Shown here in pieces: positions 13,244 to 24,157 of a stretch of 64,000 nucleotides of DNA. The translations under genes and the position numbers were made by a program. Source of the DNA: Impatiens glandulifera (Eukaryota; Streptophyta; Magnoliopsida; Ericales; Balsaminaceae). The notes under the pieces are model-generated. The model ran no database searches. It had not been told where the DNA came from and saw nothing but the letters and a program-made list of their open reading frames with translations. Position 1 is the first letter of the stretch. Every line of letters begins with the position of its first letter. Where the stretch lies: NCBI RefSeq assembly GCF_907164915.1, contig NW_025919144.1:1-64000 (forward strand). Direction: 5' to 3'.

Positions 13244-15043
13244 ATGTCGACCATAACAAAAGATGTCAGTGCTACAGCCATTCCAACCTTCTCAAAAAGA
13301 AAACTACATTGTATGGAAGAAAAGAGTTCGTGCTCACCTTTCTTCTCTTCATGACGACATGTGGGGCATTGTGACAGAAGGTCCCATCAAGATTGATAAG
13401 GAGAAGGCTGACTGGACCGTCGATGAAAAGAGGCAGAACAACCTCAACAACATGGCTCTTGATATTCTGTACATATCTCTTGATGACAACATGCTCAACT
13501 ACATTATCGAATGCGATAGTGCCAAAGAGGTCTGGTAAAGACTCATCCAACTGTGTGAGGGCAACGAGAAAACCAAGAAAAAAAGATCATGGTTGCCACT
13601 CAACAGTTCGATAGCTTCAAGATGCGTCCTGGTGAAACAATGAACGATTTCGACACCAGATTCAGCAAGATTGTCTCCTCCCTGTCCATCCTAGGCAAAA
13701 CCTATAGCCAACGGGAGCTTGCTATCAAGGTCATGCGTGCTCTTCCAAGGGAATGGGACATAAAGACAATGGCGATGAGAGAATCCAAAGATCTTAACAA
13801 GCTCTCTCTCTTTGATCTCTTTGCTGATCTCAAGGCCTATGAGTTCGAGCTGAACTGTAGGATGGAAGAAGATCAGCCCACATCCGTTATCATTTCCAAG
13901 GCTCCGGTGACTACTGAAGATCCACCAACCGCTCCAGATGTGAAGATGGCAACTCAGCAGCTAAGTAGCGACGCCATGTCTCTCTTTGTGAAGAAGTTTG
14001 GCGACTTCATGAAGAAGAGCAACTCTAACTCAAACTCTTCAAATTCTAATGACAATAAAAAATCTAAAGCTAATGTTACTTGTTTTAACTATGGTATTAA
14101 AGGTCATTATGCATCGGAATGCCGGAAGCCGAAACGTGAAGATGCCAAGGATGATGGAAAAAAGTTGAAGGCTCTTATGGCAGGTGACGGGAAGAACAAA
14201 CGAAGCAACTGTGGTTCCTACTTCTCATCCAGTGAAAGTGATGAAGAAGAGGTGACCTATTTCATGGCTAGAGAAGATGAAGAAAGGACTTAGGAGACTG
14301 AGGTATTTGACTTCTCTTCCGAAAGGTTTTCAAGAGAACAACTAGTAGCTGCACTAGATGACATGGTCATTGAGTACAGAAAGCTAGCAGAATCCCTAAA
14401 TGAAACTAAATCTTCATCAGATGGAAACAAACCAACTCTATTTCAAACTGAACAGTCAAATGTTTTTGAAAAGAAGATTGGAGAGATCTCATATGAGTAT
14501 GAGGTACTCAAAGAACAGATTCAAACTCTTTTATCTGAAAACAAGAGGTTAAACTATGTTGTATGTGCATGGACAAGGTCTGGAGACGCTGTCAAACATC
14601 AGATCAGTATGTTGAAACCTGCTAGATCTAGATCCGAATTGGGATTTGATAGCAATGACCCTAACCTGTCCTGCAAGAAGTCAAACTCACCAACTGACAA
14701 GCTTAAGCCAATAAGTTTTGTCAAAGGAAGTATGATTGCCATTGAATCTGATCCTATTCATGAAGAAGTGACTTTCAAAAATGAAATAATCTATGTTCCG
14801 CCTACTGTTAGCTGGCTTAAGAATAAGCTAGAAGTAGCTAACAAGTTTGACAATCTAAAACCTGACTTTAAGGTAAGGAGTTTTAAAAGAAAGTCTTCTT
14901 CAAAAGCTAAAGGATCAGTGGCAAGCAGGAAGTCATCTACTAAGTCAAAATCCTATGCATTAATCACAACACAAAATGGGAAATCCATCAAAATAACTCA
15001 AATATGGATTCATAAGGGACTAATTGATCGAGGACCCAACTGA
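13244..15043 (+). pseudogene. Copia-type gag, broken
   Basis: The gene encodes a UBN2-type gag capsid protein (NYIVWKKRVRAHLSSLHDD, then FDTRFSKIVSSL, LPREWD and LKAYEFEL). A zinc knuckle (14079-14115), an acidic serine-rich segment and a coiled-coil tail ending IWIHKGLIDRGPN follow. The natural start is the ATG at 13244. Lesions relative to copy B are an extra base near 13297, a stop at 13536, and a stop at 14291. The knuckle reads CFNYGIKGHYASEC, so its second cysteine is lost. A one-base loss near 13580 restores the frame lost at 13297. No protease, integrase or reverse transcriptase follows, so the element was non-autonomous. Confidence 0.85.
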
Positions 15044-15312
15044 ATATGGGTACCAAAATGTATAAATAGTTTCTTTTGTAGGTGATGCAGGAGGACTGCA
15101 AGAAGGAAGCAAGAAGAATACTCTTTTGAGTACACAACCTAGAAGATCAACAATGGCTTTTGCCACTCTAGTAGATTAAATGTTTTTATTTGTTAAAAAT
15201 ATTTTCGGTCCTTGGACCACAAAAACTGTTTATTATGCTTTTCTGTCCCTATACAAAATGAGAAGAAAAATTTATTTGGAAACAAAGATACTCTCCAGAC
15301 GAATATCCTTAA

Positions 15313-15655
15313 TCGGTCTAATTAGACAAGTATGTCTAAAAGAAACGGTTTGTACTTAGACGTATTTTTGTTCACAATCTATACATCTAAGTTTACATGT
15401 TGAGGTTTAAAACCTACGCGGTTAGACATACACGTCTAATAGACGTTAGACGTTTTTACGTCATGAGAAAGAGGATGCTCATGTCTAACCAAACACACGT
15501 CTAACACGTGGTGTTTATGCGGAATTAGACGTACACGTCTAATAGACATTAGACGAATTTTTATACAACACGGAATTAGACGTATGTGTCTAATAGACCC
15601 ATCCGTCTAATAGACGTATGTGTCTAATAGACCCATCCGTCTAATAGACGTTTAG
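15313..15655. repeat. Second palindromic array, TTAGACGTACACGTCTAA type
   Basis: It contains near-perfect palindromes such as TTAGACGTACACGTCTAA with arms matching the LTR array. A 34-bp unit is present twice in tandem (15577-15610 and 15611-15644) but once in copy B. Confidence 0.9.
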
Positions 15656-15927
15656 ATATATGAATTTATGCAGTAAGAAAAATGTCTAAATACGTGCCGA
15701 TTAGACTGATCAAGGACAGTTGTCCCACATTGAGAGCTATTCATTTATCCGCTCAAAACATTAAACAATCATCTCTTACCAACATGAAGACACGTGTCTT
15801 TCATGTTTAGAGAAAATGACTCATACCCTCATTTTTAATGATGACTCTTCGAAAAGGACGTCTAACATTAATTGCTGGGATATACCCTTAAAAAAAGTGA
15901 CGGTTATTCTGTATATCTTTTCTCTAT

Positions 15928-15936
15928 CTATATAAG
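15928..15936 (+). promoter_or_regulatory. TATA-like box ahead of the 252-residue ORF
   Basis: CTATATAAGG lies about 125 bp before the ATG at 16059, after the palindrome array. Conserved in copy B. Confidence 0.4.
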
Positions 15937-16058
15937 GACATCCTTGCATGAGTTTGAAAGCTTTTCATCTCTCGAAATCCTTAAGAACCCTAGTTTTCTC
16001 TACATCCCTCTTTCTAAAATCTCTCTGAAATCTTGTGACTGTTCATATTCCTCTAAAA

Positions 16059-16817
16059 ATGGTGAACAAGAGAATCACTTTCGGTCATTGTACTTTGCAA
16101 GTGTACTTTCCATCAGTCTACACTTTCGATCAGCCGGAAGTAGTAGCTATGTTCAGAACCCTAGAATATTCTGGGTTGAGTAAGTATCTCGGTGGTCCAT
16201 TCATTTTCTATGAAAAAGAAGTTCGCGAGTTCTTCAAATCTGCAACTATGGTGGGTAAATCCATCGTAGAAACCGTCAATGGCGTGGAAATATCTTTCGA
16301 TGAAACACTATATGCGTTGTTCTTTGAACTTCCAACGGAAGGGCACCCGTTCGACTTGATTCTTTCATCAGAAGTCATGCAAGAGATGAAGAAGACCTTT
16401 TCTGCCGATGGTTCAATGATCCATGTAAATGGAAACAAGAAGGTCCTTAAACCTCATTTCATTTTGCTGAACAACGTGGTAGCAAAAGCGCTCCAAGGGA
16501 AATCTGGCTCCTTCCATCTCTATAGTCAAGACCGTTTCGACTTTATGTGCGCCATTCCAAAGGGAATCCAGGTAAACTGGGCATCCACCCTTTTCCAGAA
16601 CCTTTGCTTTTCGATCTGTCAGGCAAACAAGGAAAGCATAACGTATGTGGCTCAACTGAGTCGATTGATGGGGCATTTGGGGGTTCTTGTGGGTGAACCT
16701 GAGCAGATCAACTCTCCGAGGGTATTCTCTATCCTTACAGTCGCTAGTACCCTGATAACTTCGCCGTCGCTAAATTTCATCGCTAATAACCATAATTCTA
16801 CCAGAGTTTGCTTATAA
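16059..16817 (+). CDS. Retroelement accessory ORF, function unknown
   Basis: This 252-residue ORF opens with MVNKRITFGHCTLQVYFPSV. It contains VAMFRTLEYSGLSKYLGG, EVREFFKSA, a VNGVEISFDETLYA stretch and NWASTLFQNL. From memory it resembles an abundant repetitive ORF in Gesneriaceae genomes that is linked to large LTR elements. I know no function for it. The last 20 or so codons look like read-through into flanking DNA near 16740-16817, so the original protein was probably longer. It is open in both copies, unlike gag. The ATG at 16059 is the first in frame and follows a pyrimidine-rich leader. Confidence 0.6.
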   Translation: MVNKRITFGHCTLQVYFPSVYTFDQPEVVAMFRTLEYSGLSKYLGGPFIFYEKEVREFFKSATMVGKSIVETVNGVEISFDETLYALFFELPTEGHPFDLILSSEVMQEMKKTFSADGSMIHVNGNKKVLKPHFILLNNVVAKALQGKSGSFHLYSQDRFDFMCAIPKGIQVNWASTLFQNLCFSICQANKESITYVAQLSRLMGHLGVLVGEPEQINSPRVFSILTVASTLITSPSLNFIANNHNSTRVCL

Positions 16818-17564
16818 ATTATTTGAATATATCTAACTCTATCCCTGTAATCAAATAATTCAAATTTGATAAGTTTGTTAAAATTATCAATTAAATAAAA
16901 TGAAGTATAAAATCTCATACGTAATTAATAAATAATATTTTTTTTATACATACAAACACATAAAAATCAAGTATTAAATAAAATTAATAAATAATAATTA
17001 TTTGAAATAAAGTTTCCTAATTTAAAAAAAAAATGAAATATTGAAATTGAATAAATACAATATTACTTAAAAAAAAGATAACAATGAATAATATTTAAAA
17101 TAAATATAAAATATAATACATACTTCTTTTCATAATAATAATAATAATAAATTAATATTAAATAAGTCAAGTTTTATTAATGTTAAATATTTTTTTATAT
17201 AAATTTCAAAATTTTGTTTATGTTTTCAGTTTTTTCATTCGTCACAATATTAATATATTTTGAGTATGATCAAATTGATTCAATTGTAATTATAAAAAAA
17301 TAAAGTTAATTAAATATATAATGATTAAATTAGATAAATGAACTGATATTTGGGCAGCATTAATTAAACCTAACATAACATGTAATTCAAGAAGGATGCC
17401 CAACTCTAAACGTAACAGCGGACCCACGTTCATTGATGTGATTCTTGTATTAAGTATATTAATATTTACAAACACCACGAGCACCCTATGGTTATAAATG
17501 GCCTTCCATCTTTTTTGGTTGTATTATTATTATACAAAATAGATGTTCAATTGAGAGAGATATC
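16818..17564 (+). promoter_or_regulatory. Upstream flank of the intact P450, block beta
   Basis: It is homologous to 6262-7950 minus that block's inserted segment. The retroelement ends abruptly at its left edge. It carries the GGACCCACGTTCATTGATGT box near 17419, the TATA box TTATAAAT at 17492-17499 (73 bp ahead of the ATG) and a short leader. Copy B lacks 14 bp here, between GATTCTTGT and ATTTACAAACACC. Confidence 0.75.
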
Positions 17565-19548
17565 ATGGAATTATTGAAAGTGTTTTTTTATTTCCTACTC
17601 CCTTTGATTCTTCTCCAACTCCTCGTCCAAGTCCGGCGAAGCCGTTGTCTCCCACCAGGCCCCATCTCGTTGCCGATCATCGGAAATCTCCTCAGTCTAG
17701 GCGATAAACCTCACCGGTCCTTGACTAGGTTGGCCCAAACATATGGCCCAATTATGTCATTAAAATTAGGTCAATTGACTACCATAGTAATTTCATCTCC
17801 ATCCATGGCTCAAGAAGTCCTACAAAAACAAGACATTTCATTTTCCAATAGGTTCATTCCGGACGCTATTCGTGCATGCGATGAATACAAGCTCTCTATT
17901 ATTTGGTTGCCGACAAACGATCGATGGCGGAGCCTACGGAAGCTCGCACACACCCACGTATTCTCCGGCCGAGTACTTGATTCCAATCAACATGTCCGTT
18001 GGAGGAAAGTGGAGGAGCTTATGACCCACGTTCGAAAATGCTGCCACCAAGGCGTGGCAGTTAATATTGGCAAGGAGACCTTTCAGACATCGCTCAATGT
18101 GCTTTCCAACATTCTTTTCTCGGTTGACTTGGCCAATTTCGAAAGCAACGAGGCCCAAGTCTTCAAGGACTTGGTTTGGAACATTACGTTAGAGTCCGGG
18201 AAACCCAACTTAGTTGACTATTTTCCAGCACTGCGCGCCATCGATCCGCAAAGAATTCGCAAACGTATGTCATTATATTTTTCGAAGTTGTTGAGTTTGT
18301 TCGGTGAAATTATTGATAAGAAGATGGAAGCGATGAAAGCCTGCTTGTCGAGGGATATTTCTGAAGGCGATGTGATCGACATGCTTATTAAAATTTCTCA
18401 AGATAACCCGAAAGACTTAGACATACAACACATAAAACACATGTGTGTGGTTCGTACTCTCCCCCCTTTTTGTTGTTACTTATATAGTTAATTATTGGTT
18501 TAATTAACCACATAAAATGGCGATTTAAGTCTTCATGATCATATCTAAAAAACAAAAACAAAATACTTTATTTTATGTTTTTATCACATTTTAAAATGTC
18601 TTAATCTAAGCCATCAATGTATTGCTTTCCTACTTAACTAATTATAAAATGATCACACTTTAGATGGATATTTGATAAAAAAAAAAATTATATTAAAAAG
18701 AAATGATTAAATGATTTACAAAATAAATTAATCAATATTTTGGTAAACAAGACACGGGATTTAATATGTTGAAAATATTTTGGTAATTTACATCATAAAT
18801 ATATTATTATGCATTTTAGCAATGAATCCTAAAATTGAAAAATAAATTTTTAGTTTGAGTCCCCATTAATGTGTTCATGAGAAGCACCATAATTCATTAG
18901 ACTCAATAACTCTTAAATGATTAATTTTTTTTTTTGTAATATCAGGATTTTTTTGTTGCTGGAACAGAAACAACCTCGAACACGTTAGAGTGGGCAATGA
19001 CGGAATTATTGCGACACCCGGAGTCGATGGAGAAAGCAAAAAATGAACTTAAGCGAGTTGTTGGTGTTGGGAAGCAAGTGGAAGAATCAGATATTTCTGT
19101 ATTGCCATTTTTGCAAGCTGTTATAAAGGAAACTTTAAGAATTCACCCACCAGTCCCATTTTTTGTCCGCCAAGTTTGTACAGAAGTTGATTTGCGTGGC
19201 TATATCGTCCCAAAGGGAGCGAACGTGTTGGTGAATGTGTGGGCGATAGGTCGAGACCGTGATCACTGGGAATATCCCATGGAATTTAAACCGGAGAGGT
19301 TTCTTGATTCCAAGATTGATGTTCGAGGTCATGACTTTGAATTGATTCCTTTTGGAAGTGGACGGAGGGTTTGTGTCGGATTATCACTAGCGATGAGAAT
19401 CCTTCCGACGGTGTTGGGCTCGTTGATTAATTTGTTTGATTGGAAGATTGAGGGCAAGGTTAATCCGGAGAATCTGGACATTGAAGAAAAATTTGGCTTC
19501 ACTTTGCAAAGGGCTAACCCACTCCTAGTAGTTCCCATTCCTATATAA
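17565..19548 (+). CDS. Cytochrome P450, CYP76-like, intact
   Basis: There are two exons, 17565-18449 and 18946-19548, joined across a 496-bp GT...AG intron in phase 0. They give 495 residues, normal for a plant A-type P450. Visible parts: N-terminal membrane anchor (residues 2-23), hinge PPGP (30-33), I-helix oxygen-binding AGTETT (300-305) right after the intron, ExxR in KETLR (357-360), PERF (411-414), and heme loop FGSGRRVCVG with Cys438 as the expected heme ligand. The intron position before DFFVAGTETT is typical of CYP76/CYP71-clan genes. Such enzymes are ER-bound monooxygenases supplied by P450 reductase. CYP76 members often hydroxylate monoterpenols or other specialised metabolites. 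The substrate cannot be read from sequence. Retroelement DNA lies about 750 bp upstream. A near-identical paralogue starts at 63475. Confidence 0.93.
18450..18945 (+). other. P450 intron
   Basis: It starts GTTCGT and ends ATATCAG, is AT-rich with a T-run ahead of the acceptor, and has no inserted element. Confidence 0.85.
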
Positions 19549-19613
19549 AAATATTGGACTTTCATTTTATTTTAGGTGTGAAATAAATTGATTTTTGACC
19601 ATTGAAATTCATC

Positions 19614-19616
<3 letters not shown>

Positions 19617-19686
<70 letters not shown>
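19617..19686. repeat. (TA)n microsatellite
   Basis: About 70 bp of TA, 70 bp after the P450 stop codon. Confidence 0.95.
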
Positions 19687-19688
<2 letters not shown>

Positions 19689-19923
19689 TAAGTATTATGT
19701 TCTTGTGGTGTAAGTTTTTGTTAAAGATTTCCTGACGTTTTTGCTAAAATGAAATAAAAAAGATTCCAAAAAGGATCGATGATATCATATATAAATTTAT
19801 CACAAAATATTAGCTTAGTAATTTCCCTAGGCCTAGAATGAATTAATGAAAATATTCAACAATTACAAGAATTTTCAATATCTTATAAATTTGTAGTTAA
19901 TTAATACATTTAACAATAAAATC
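19687..19923. other. Non-coding
   Basis: AT-rich P450 3' flank with no recognisable feature. Confidence 0.5.
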
Positions 19924-20080
19924 TTGCGGCCTACATACTTAATCTGTTGTACCATTTTTATCTCCTCTTATAGCCTAGCGACAAGTTCTGGGTTCGATCC
20001 CGTCAGGCGGCAAGTTCTATGCCTGGTTAATGATTAAGTGTGTTTGCGGGCTACATACTTAATACGCTGTCCTATTTCAG
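19924..20080 (+). mobile_element. SINE, preceded by a second SINE tail
   Basis: Bases 19959-20080 match the SINE at 5243: A-box-like TAGCCTAGCGACAAG, a good B box (GGGTTCGATCCC) and the tail GCGGGCTACATACTTAATACG. About 40 bp between the boxes are missing compared with 5243. Bases 19924-19958 are an isolated tail of the same family, so two copies landed side by side. Confidence 0.65.
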
Positions 20081-22530
20081 AACTTGATGTATGAACAAAA
20101 ACTTTGGAGATTTTAGGTTTTCGGCGAAAATTCTGGCAGCAAATTCTCTCATCATGAATACACGATCGACACAAACAGAACAATCGACACGATTTGCACG
20201 GTATCAAGGTTGTGGTTTGCTTATTGTGATCACGCTGTTAGTTGCTCAATGTCGTTTGTCAAACGTGTGCACGAACAAGACGATATCGACTCTAATTATT
20301 AGGTCGGTCATTCATTCATCTACAAAGTTTGGTTGGAAGGTTAGGGTTTCTAGTTTATCCTATTCTATAATAGCTAAGGTTTCTGGTGTACCATATTTTA
20401 TAATTGCTCTTCTATGTTGTTTTGTTCTGTTTTTCATTAAAATGAGAAAAAGAAAAACAATAAGTATAAAGAAGTAAAGGAATTTTTGATTGAAGGTTTA
20501 AGGGAGGTAACTGAAAAGAAAATTGATAAAATTACTAAAAAAATATCTAAGAAAAATAGGAATACAACAAAGGTAATGAACCAATTGCTGATATAAATAC
20601 TGAAGAAAATGCAACAGGAAAACAGGGGAAGAAAGAAGGAAATTGGAAGGTTGATTATAATGAAAGAGCCATCATGTTTGGTCTTAAAAACCAGATTACC
20701 AAACTCCTAATGCATGCTAAAAATGGAGAAATCACAATCAATAAAGAGAAAGCTCGAAAAATAATAGTCCAACTCAATATGCATTATCTCTAGGACTGGA
20801 ATTTACTGAAAAAATAGGATATGAGAAGATAGTTAAATGGTCAGTTGAAGTAATGAAGGAGGTGATGAAGGATCCCAAAACCAAGACCTACACTATCATT
20901 AGTAATTCAAAATGGAAAGTCAACGAGGTGTGGAAGAATAAAGCAAAAAAGAAATTTGAAGACCATGCATACAAAAGAAAAGTCTACTTGGGGAATATCC
21001 AAATAAATGTAAAGGTACTCAACTCTCTATTTGAATTCAAATTACCTTCTAAATTAGAGGAGAAATGTATTGAAGACTAGGAGTTTGTGGTGGTTGGAAA
21101 CTTCATTGGGAAAAACAGAGTATCATTCCCAACTACCAAATATGTTTTAATTAAATAGTGGGGAGAAAAGGGGCTTGAAAAAGTTTCTGAAACATACATG
21201 ATCTCTACTTCCTGCAGTTCAAAAGGGGCTCAAATCTAAAAGAAATCTTGGAAAAATGACATACTTATATTGGATAAAATTGCATGAAATTGGAAAAGTG
21301 GTCAGAAGAGATGAATCTATAGGGCAGACTAAAGGAAACTACCCAGATTTGGTTCAAACTCTTGAACATTTCAGCCCACATGTAAAATGTTGAAGCAATT
21401 AGCTAGTCATTTTGCAGACACAATTGAGAAACCATTATATATGGACCCAATAACTGAAGGAGGAAATCACTTGTCCTTTGCTAGAATTAGCATTGAAGTG
21501 TATCCTAAGAGTGTCTTGCCAATAAAAATGGTAGTTGTTGACAGAAAAGAAAATCACAATGTCATTGAGATCTCTTATGAATGGAAACCAAAAAGATGTG
21601 CTTTCTGTAACACTTTCCTGCACAATAAATGTGATAAAGATTAAGAAGAAGAGAAGAAAAGCCAAGAAGCAGAAAAGAAAAAGAAGGAAGCAGGGGAGGC
21701 TAAACTCAAAAATAAAACATTTGTATAAAAAAGTAAGAAGGATTCTAGGAAAAAGGAAAGCAACGAAGAAAAGAAAATGAAGGAAATCAAGGTTAAGAGG
21801 AAAAGAAATTTTATATAATGCAAAGGATTCTGATGAAAATGGAATATGAACCTCAAGTTGTTGTTGAGGAAACTCAAGAAGAAGACACCCAAAATTTCAA
21901 AGTTGAAACAGAGAATTCTAAATCCGATAAAAGAAGATTCCAAAACCGATGTGGAGTCTGAAGATGAAGATAAGGAAGACAAAAATATAATTCAAGTTCA
22001 TGATAACAAAGGTAATAGCACTGAAATTCTCAGAAATAATTATTTCTAAAATGAAAACGGGTTCGTACAAAGAGAGAATTCAAAATGAGAAACAACAACT
22101 CATCATCCTCTTTAATAAAATCTCCTTTCATCGTTAGAGGAAGAGGAAGAGGAAGAGGAAGAGGAAGAGGAAGAGGAAGAGGAAGAGGAAGAGGAAGAGG
22201 AAGAGGAAGAGGAAGAGGAAGAGGAAGAGGAAGAGGAAGAGGAAGAGGAAGAGGAAGAGGAAGAGGAAGGGGAAGAATGTCTCTCAATGAAATAGATGGC
22301 ATGCAAAAATCTCAAGCTGGGATGATTAAGTTTGAATGTAGTCTTTTCTGTTTGTAATCTCTATTTTTTAGATTGTATGAATGTTACTAATAAGTTTTTT
22401 AGGGTATTTTGATTGTCATCCTTAATCATAAATAAGGTTTGTCTAGATTTGATTTATGACCCTCCTATTTGGGATTTTAATGAAATGGTTTTAACCGTTT
22501 TAAAAAAATAAAAAATAATAAAATCACCCC
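20081..22530 (+). pseudogene. LINE-like ORF1 remnant without ORF2
   Basis: Pieces of a plant LINE ORF1 lie in order. A lysine-rich N-terminal part (about 20460-21080) comes first. Next, at 21387-21644, is a segment with EKPLYMDPITEGGNHLSFAR and YEWKPKRCAFC, the pattern of DUF4283/CCHC-type LINE ORF1 proteins. A lysine-rich tail and an Arg-Gly run (22135-22276) follow. Stops and frameshifts separate the pieces. No endonuclease or reverse transcriptase follows. Instead there is a UTR-like stretch ending in an A-rich tail near 22500-22530. It is a decayed, ORF2-less copy. Confidence 0.6.
22135..22276 (+). repeat. (GGAAGA)n hexanucleotide repeat
   Basis: About 23 nearly perfect AGAGGA-type units encode an Arg-Gly run in the ORF1 frame. 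The Pro-Leu and Ser runs in other frames are artefacts. Confidence 0.97.
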
Positions 22531-23379
22531 CTCTTAAAACAGGCTTTAGTGTTTTATTTGATTTGTAAAGGGTTATTTCATAATTATTGGTACATATTTT
22601 ATTTGAAATCCTTTTTAAAATTAAGATAATAAATATAATTATCTAATAAATTGTGACAATATGTAATATTTTTACATTGCAAAAAAAGTTAAAATAATAT
22701 CATATAAATGAGAGTTGTTTAAGTATAATAATCAAATATTTATTCAATAATAAATTATTCAAAAACTACTTAATGAATTTAGAAGATCAATAACATTTGT
22801 TAACATAATCAATATAAAAAAGATCAATATTTGTGATCACCAAATGAAAAAAAAAGACTAATAACCATAAAAATCATCGGTAACTCATAAGAGCTAAAAA
22901 AAACCGATGAATCCAAGTTGCATTGAGGCTATAATGCACATTTCAGATTTTCGGTAAATATTTGCTTACTATAACCGAAAAATATCATAAGATTTTAAAT
23001 AGTTTGATTTTTATTATAAATGTCTTAGATTAATATGGAGGATCATGAATATTGAAAACATAACAGCTTGTTTGATGTTGGGTTTTAATGGGTTTTTATT
23101 ATAAAAGAAAACTGTGTTATAATATCTTTTTGCATTATAATAACTGGGTTTTAATGAAAAAGTAGTTTATTGGATTTGTAATTTATTGAATTATAATATC
23201 TTTTTGCATTTAAAATTTAAATTTTATAAAAATAAAGCAAAAGTATTTTAATATTTTTATTCATGTATGGAGTGATTTGAAAAAATATTTATATATGATA
23301 GGATATATGTGTTTTAGATATAAAAAAAAACCACATTAAATTCTCTTTATAAAAGATAAAAAAAATATTGTGAGTTTTG
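22531..23379. other. AT-rich non-coding
   Basis: No gene or element recognised. It may include the lost 3' end of the minus-strand Copia whose RNase H fragment starts at 23380. Confidence 0.5.
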
Positions 23380-23747
23380 ATCAATTTTGTTTATTTTGTA
23401 TTGGTGAAAGGATTATCAAATCATCTTCAATTGTCCGTTTTCAAGGAAATCTGAAAAACTATTACTACACACTAACTGCATTATAAAAATATCAGTCATT
23501 AAATACACTAACTATGTATTTAATAGACATGTGCATTAGTATTTCAAAAAAATTCTATCTTCAAACCCTTGGTCATTATGTCAATCACCATGTTGTTCAT
23601 CGGACCTACATTGAATTAAATCGATTAACTTATCATTAGACAACTCTCTAATGTAATGATATCAAATGTGTATATTTTTACTTCTTCCATGCAAAACTGT
23701 ATTTTTTGAAAGTTAGATGGTAGAAGCATTGTTACAATACACAGTAG
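23380..23747 (-). pseudogene. Copia RNase H 3' fragment, left copy of a 365-bp flanking repeat
   Basis: Translated on the minus strand it shows the Copia RNase H tail: an ASTI...LSKN segment, HGRSKNIHIRYHYIRE and a DIMTKGLK-type end, with a stop inside. The same 365 bp recurs at 33591-33955, on the other side of the plus-strand Copia. This copy ends exactly where the LTR begins at 23748. Confidence 0.85.
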
Positions 23748-24114
23748 TGTTGAGTTATGGAGCCTACACTTATAATAAATTCTACATTGTTAATTAGAGT
23801 TTATTGGGTTTTCTTTTTTTTGGTTTTGGGCTTGGGCCTGACCAAAGTTATTTAGGTTTATTACCTGAATGTTTACCCTATAAATATGTGATTATTAAGG
23901 GTTTACATGGGTAGACATAATTCTAGAGAGATAAAGTGTGAGGCAAAAACTCTGTATTCCTTATTCTTCTTCATAGTAAATCTGGTGGTGCCAGAAGTGG
24001 ATGTAGCTCAATTTGAGTGAACCACTATAAATCTGTGTGTTCTTGTGTTCTTCTTTTTGTGTTTTTACAGATTGTTTTCAAGCAGGTCGGATTTGGGAGA
24101 TACAAATCCTAACA
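23748..24114 (+). mobile_element. 5' LTR of plus-strand Copia element
   Basis: 367 bp, TGTTGAG...CTAACA. It matches 33217-33580 with five substitutions and three small indels by eye. It contains TATA-like CCCTATAAATATG and the GTGGATGTAG...GAACCACTATAAA block also seen, diverged, in the other LTRs. Confidence 0.93.
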
Positions 24115-24116
24115 AC

Positions 24117-24128
24117 TGGTATCAGAGC
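24117..24128 (+). promoter_or_regulatory. Primer-binding site (initiator Met-tRNA)
   Basis: TGGTATCAGAGC lies two bases after the LTR. Confidence 0.88.
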
Positions 24129-24157
24129 AGCTAGGCTAGATCTGAGCATTGGAAACA

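Larger units (their letters stand above)
15044..16058 (+). other. Retroelement leader with second palindrome array
   Basis: No coding domain is seen. The segment holds a palindrome array (15313-15655), then a TATA-like box and a pyrimidine-rich leader ahead of the ORF at 16059. It looks like an internal promoter region. Confidence 0.5.

Noticed and set aside
22030..22315. Pro-Leu and poly-Ser proteins on the minus strand
   Set aside because: Other frames of the GGAAGA hexamer.
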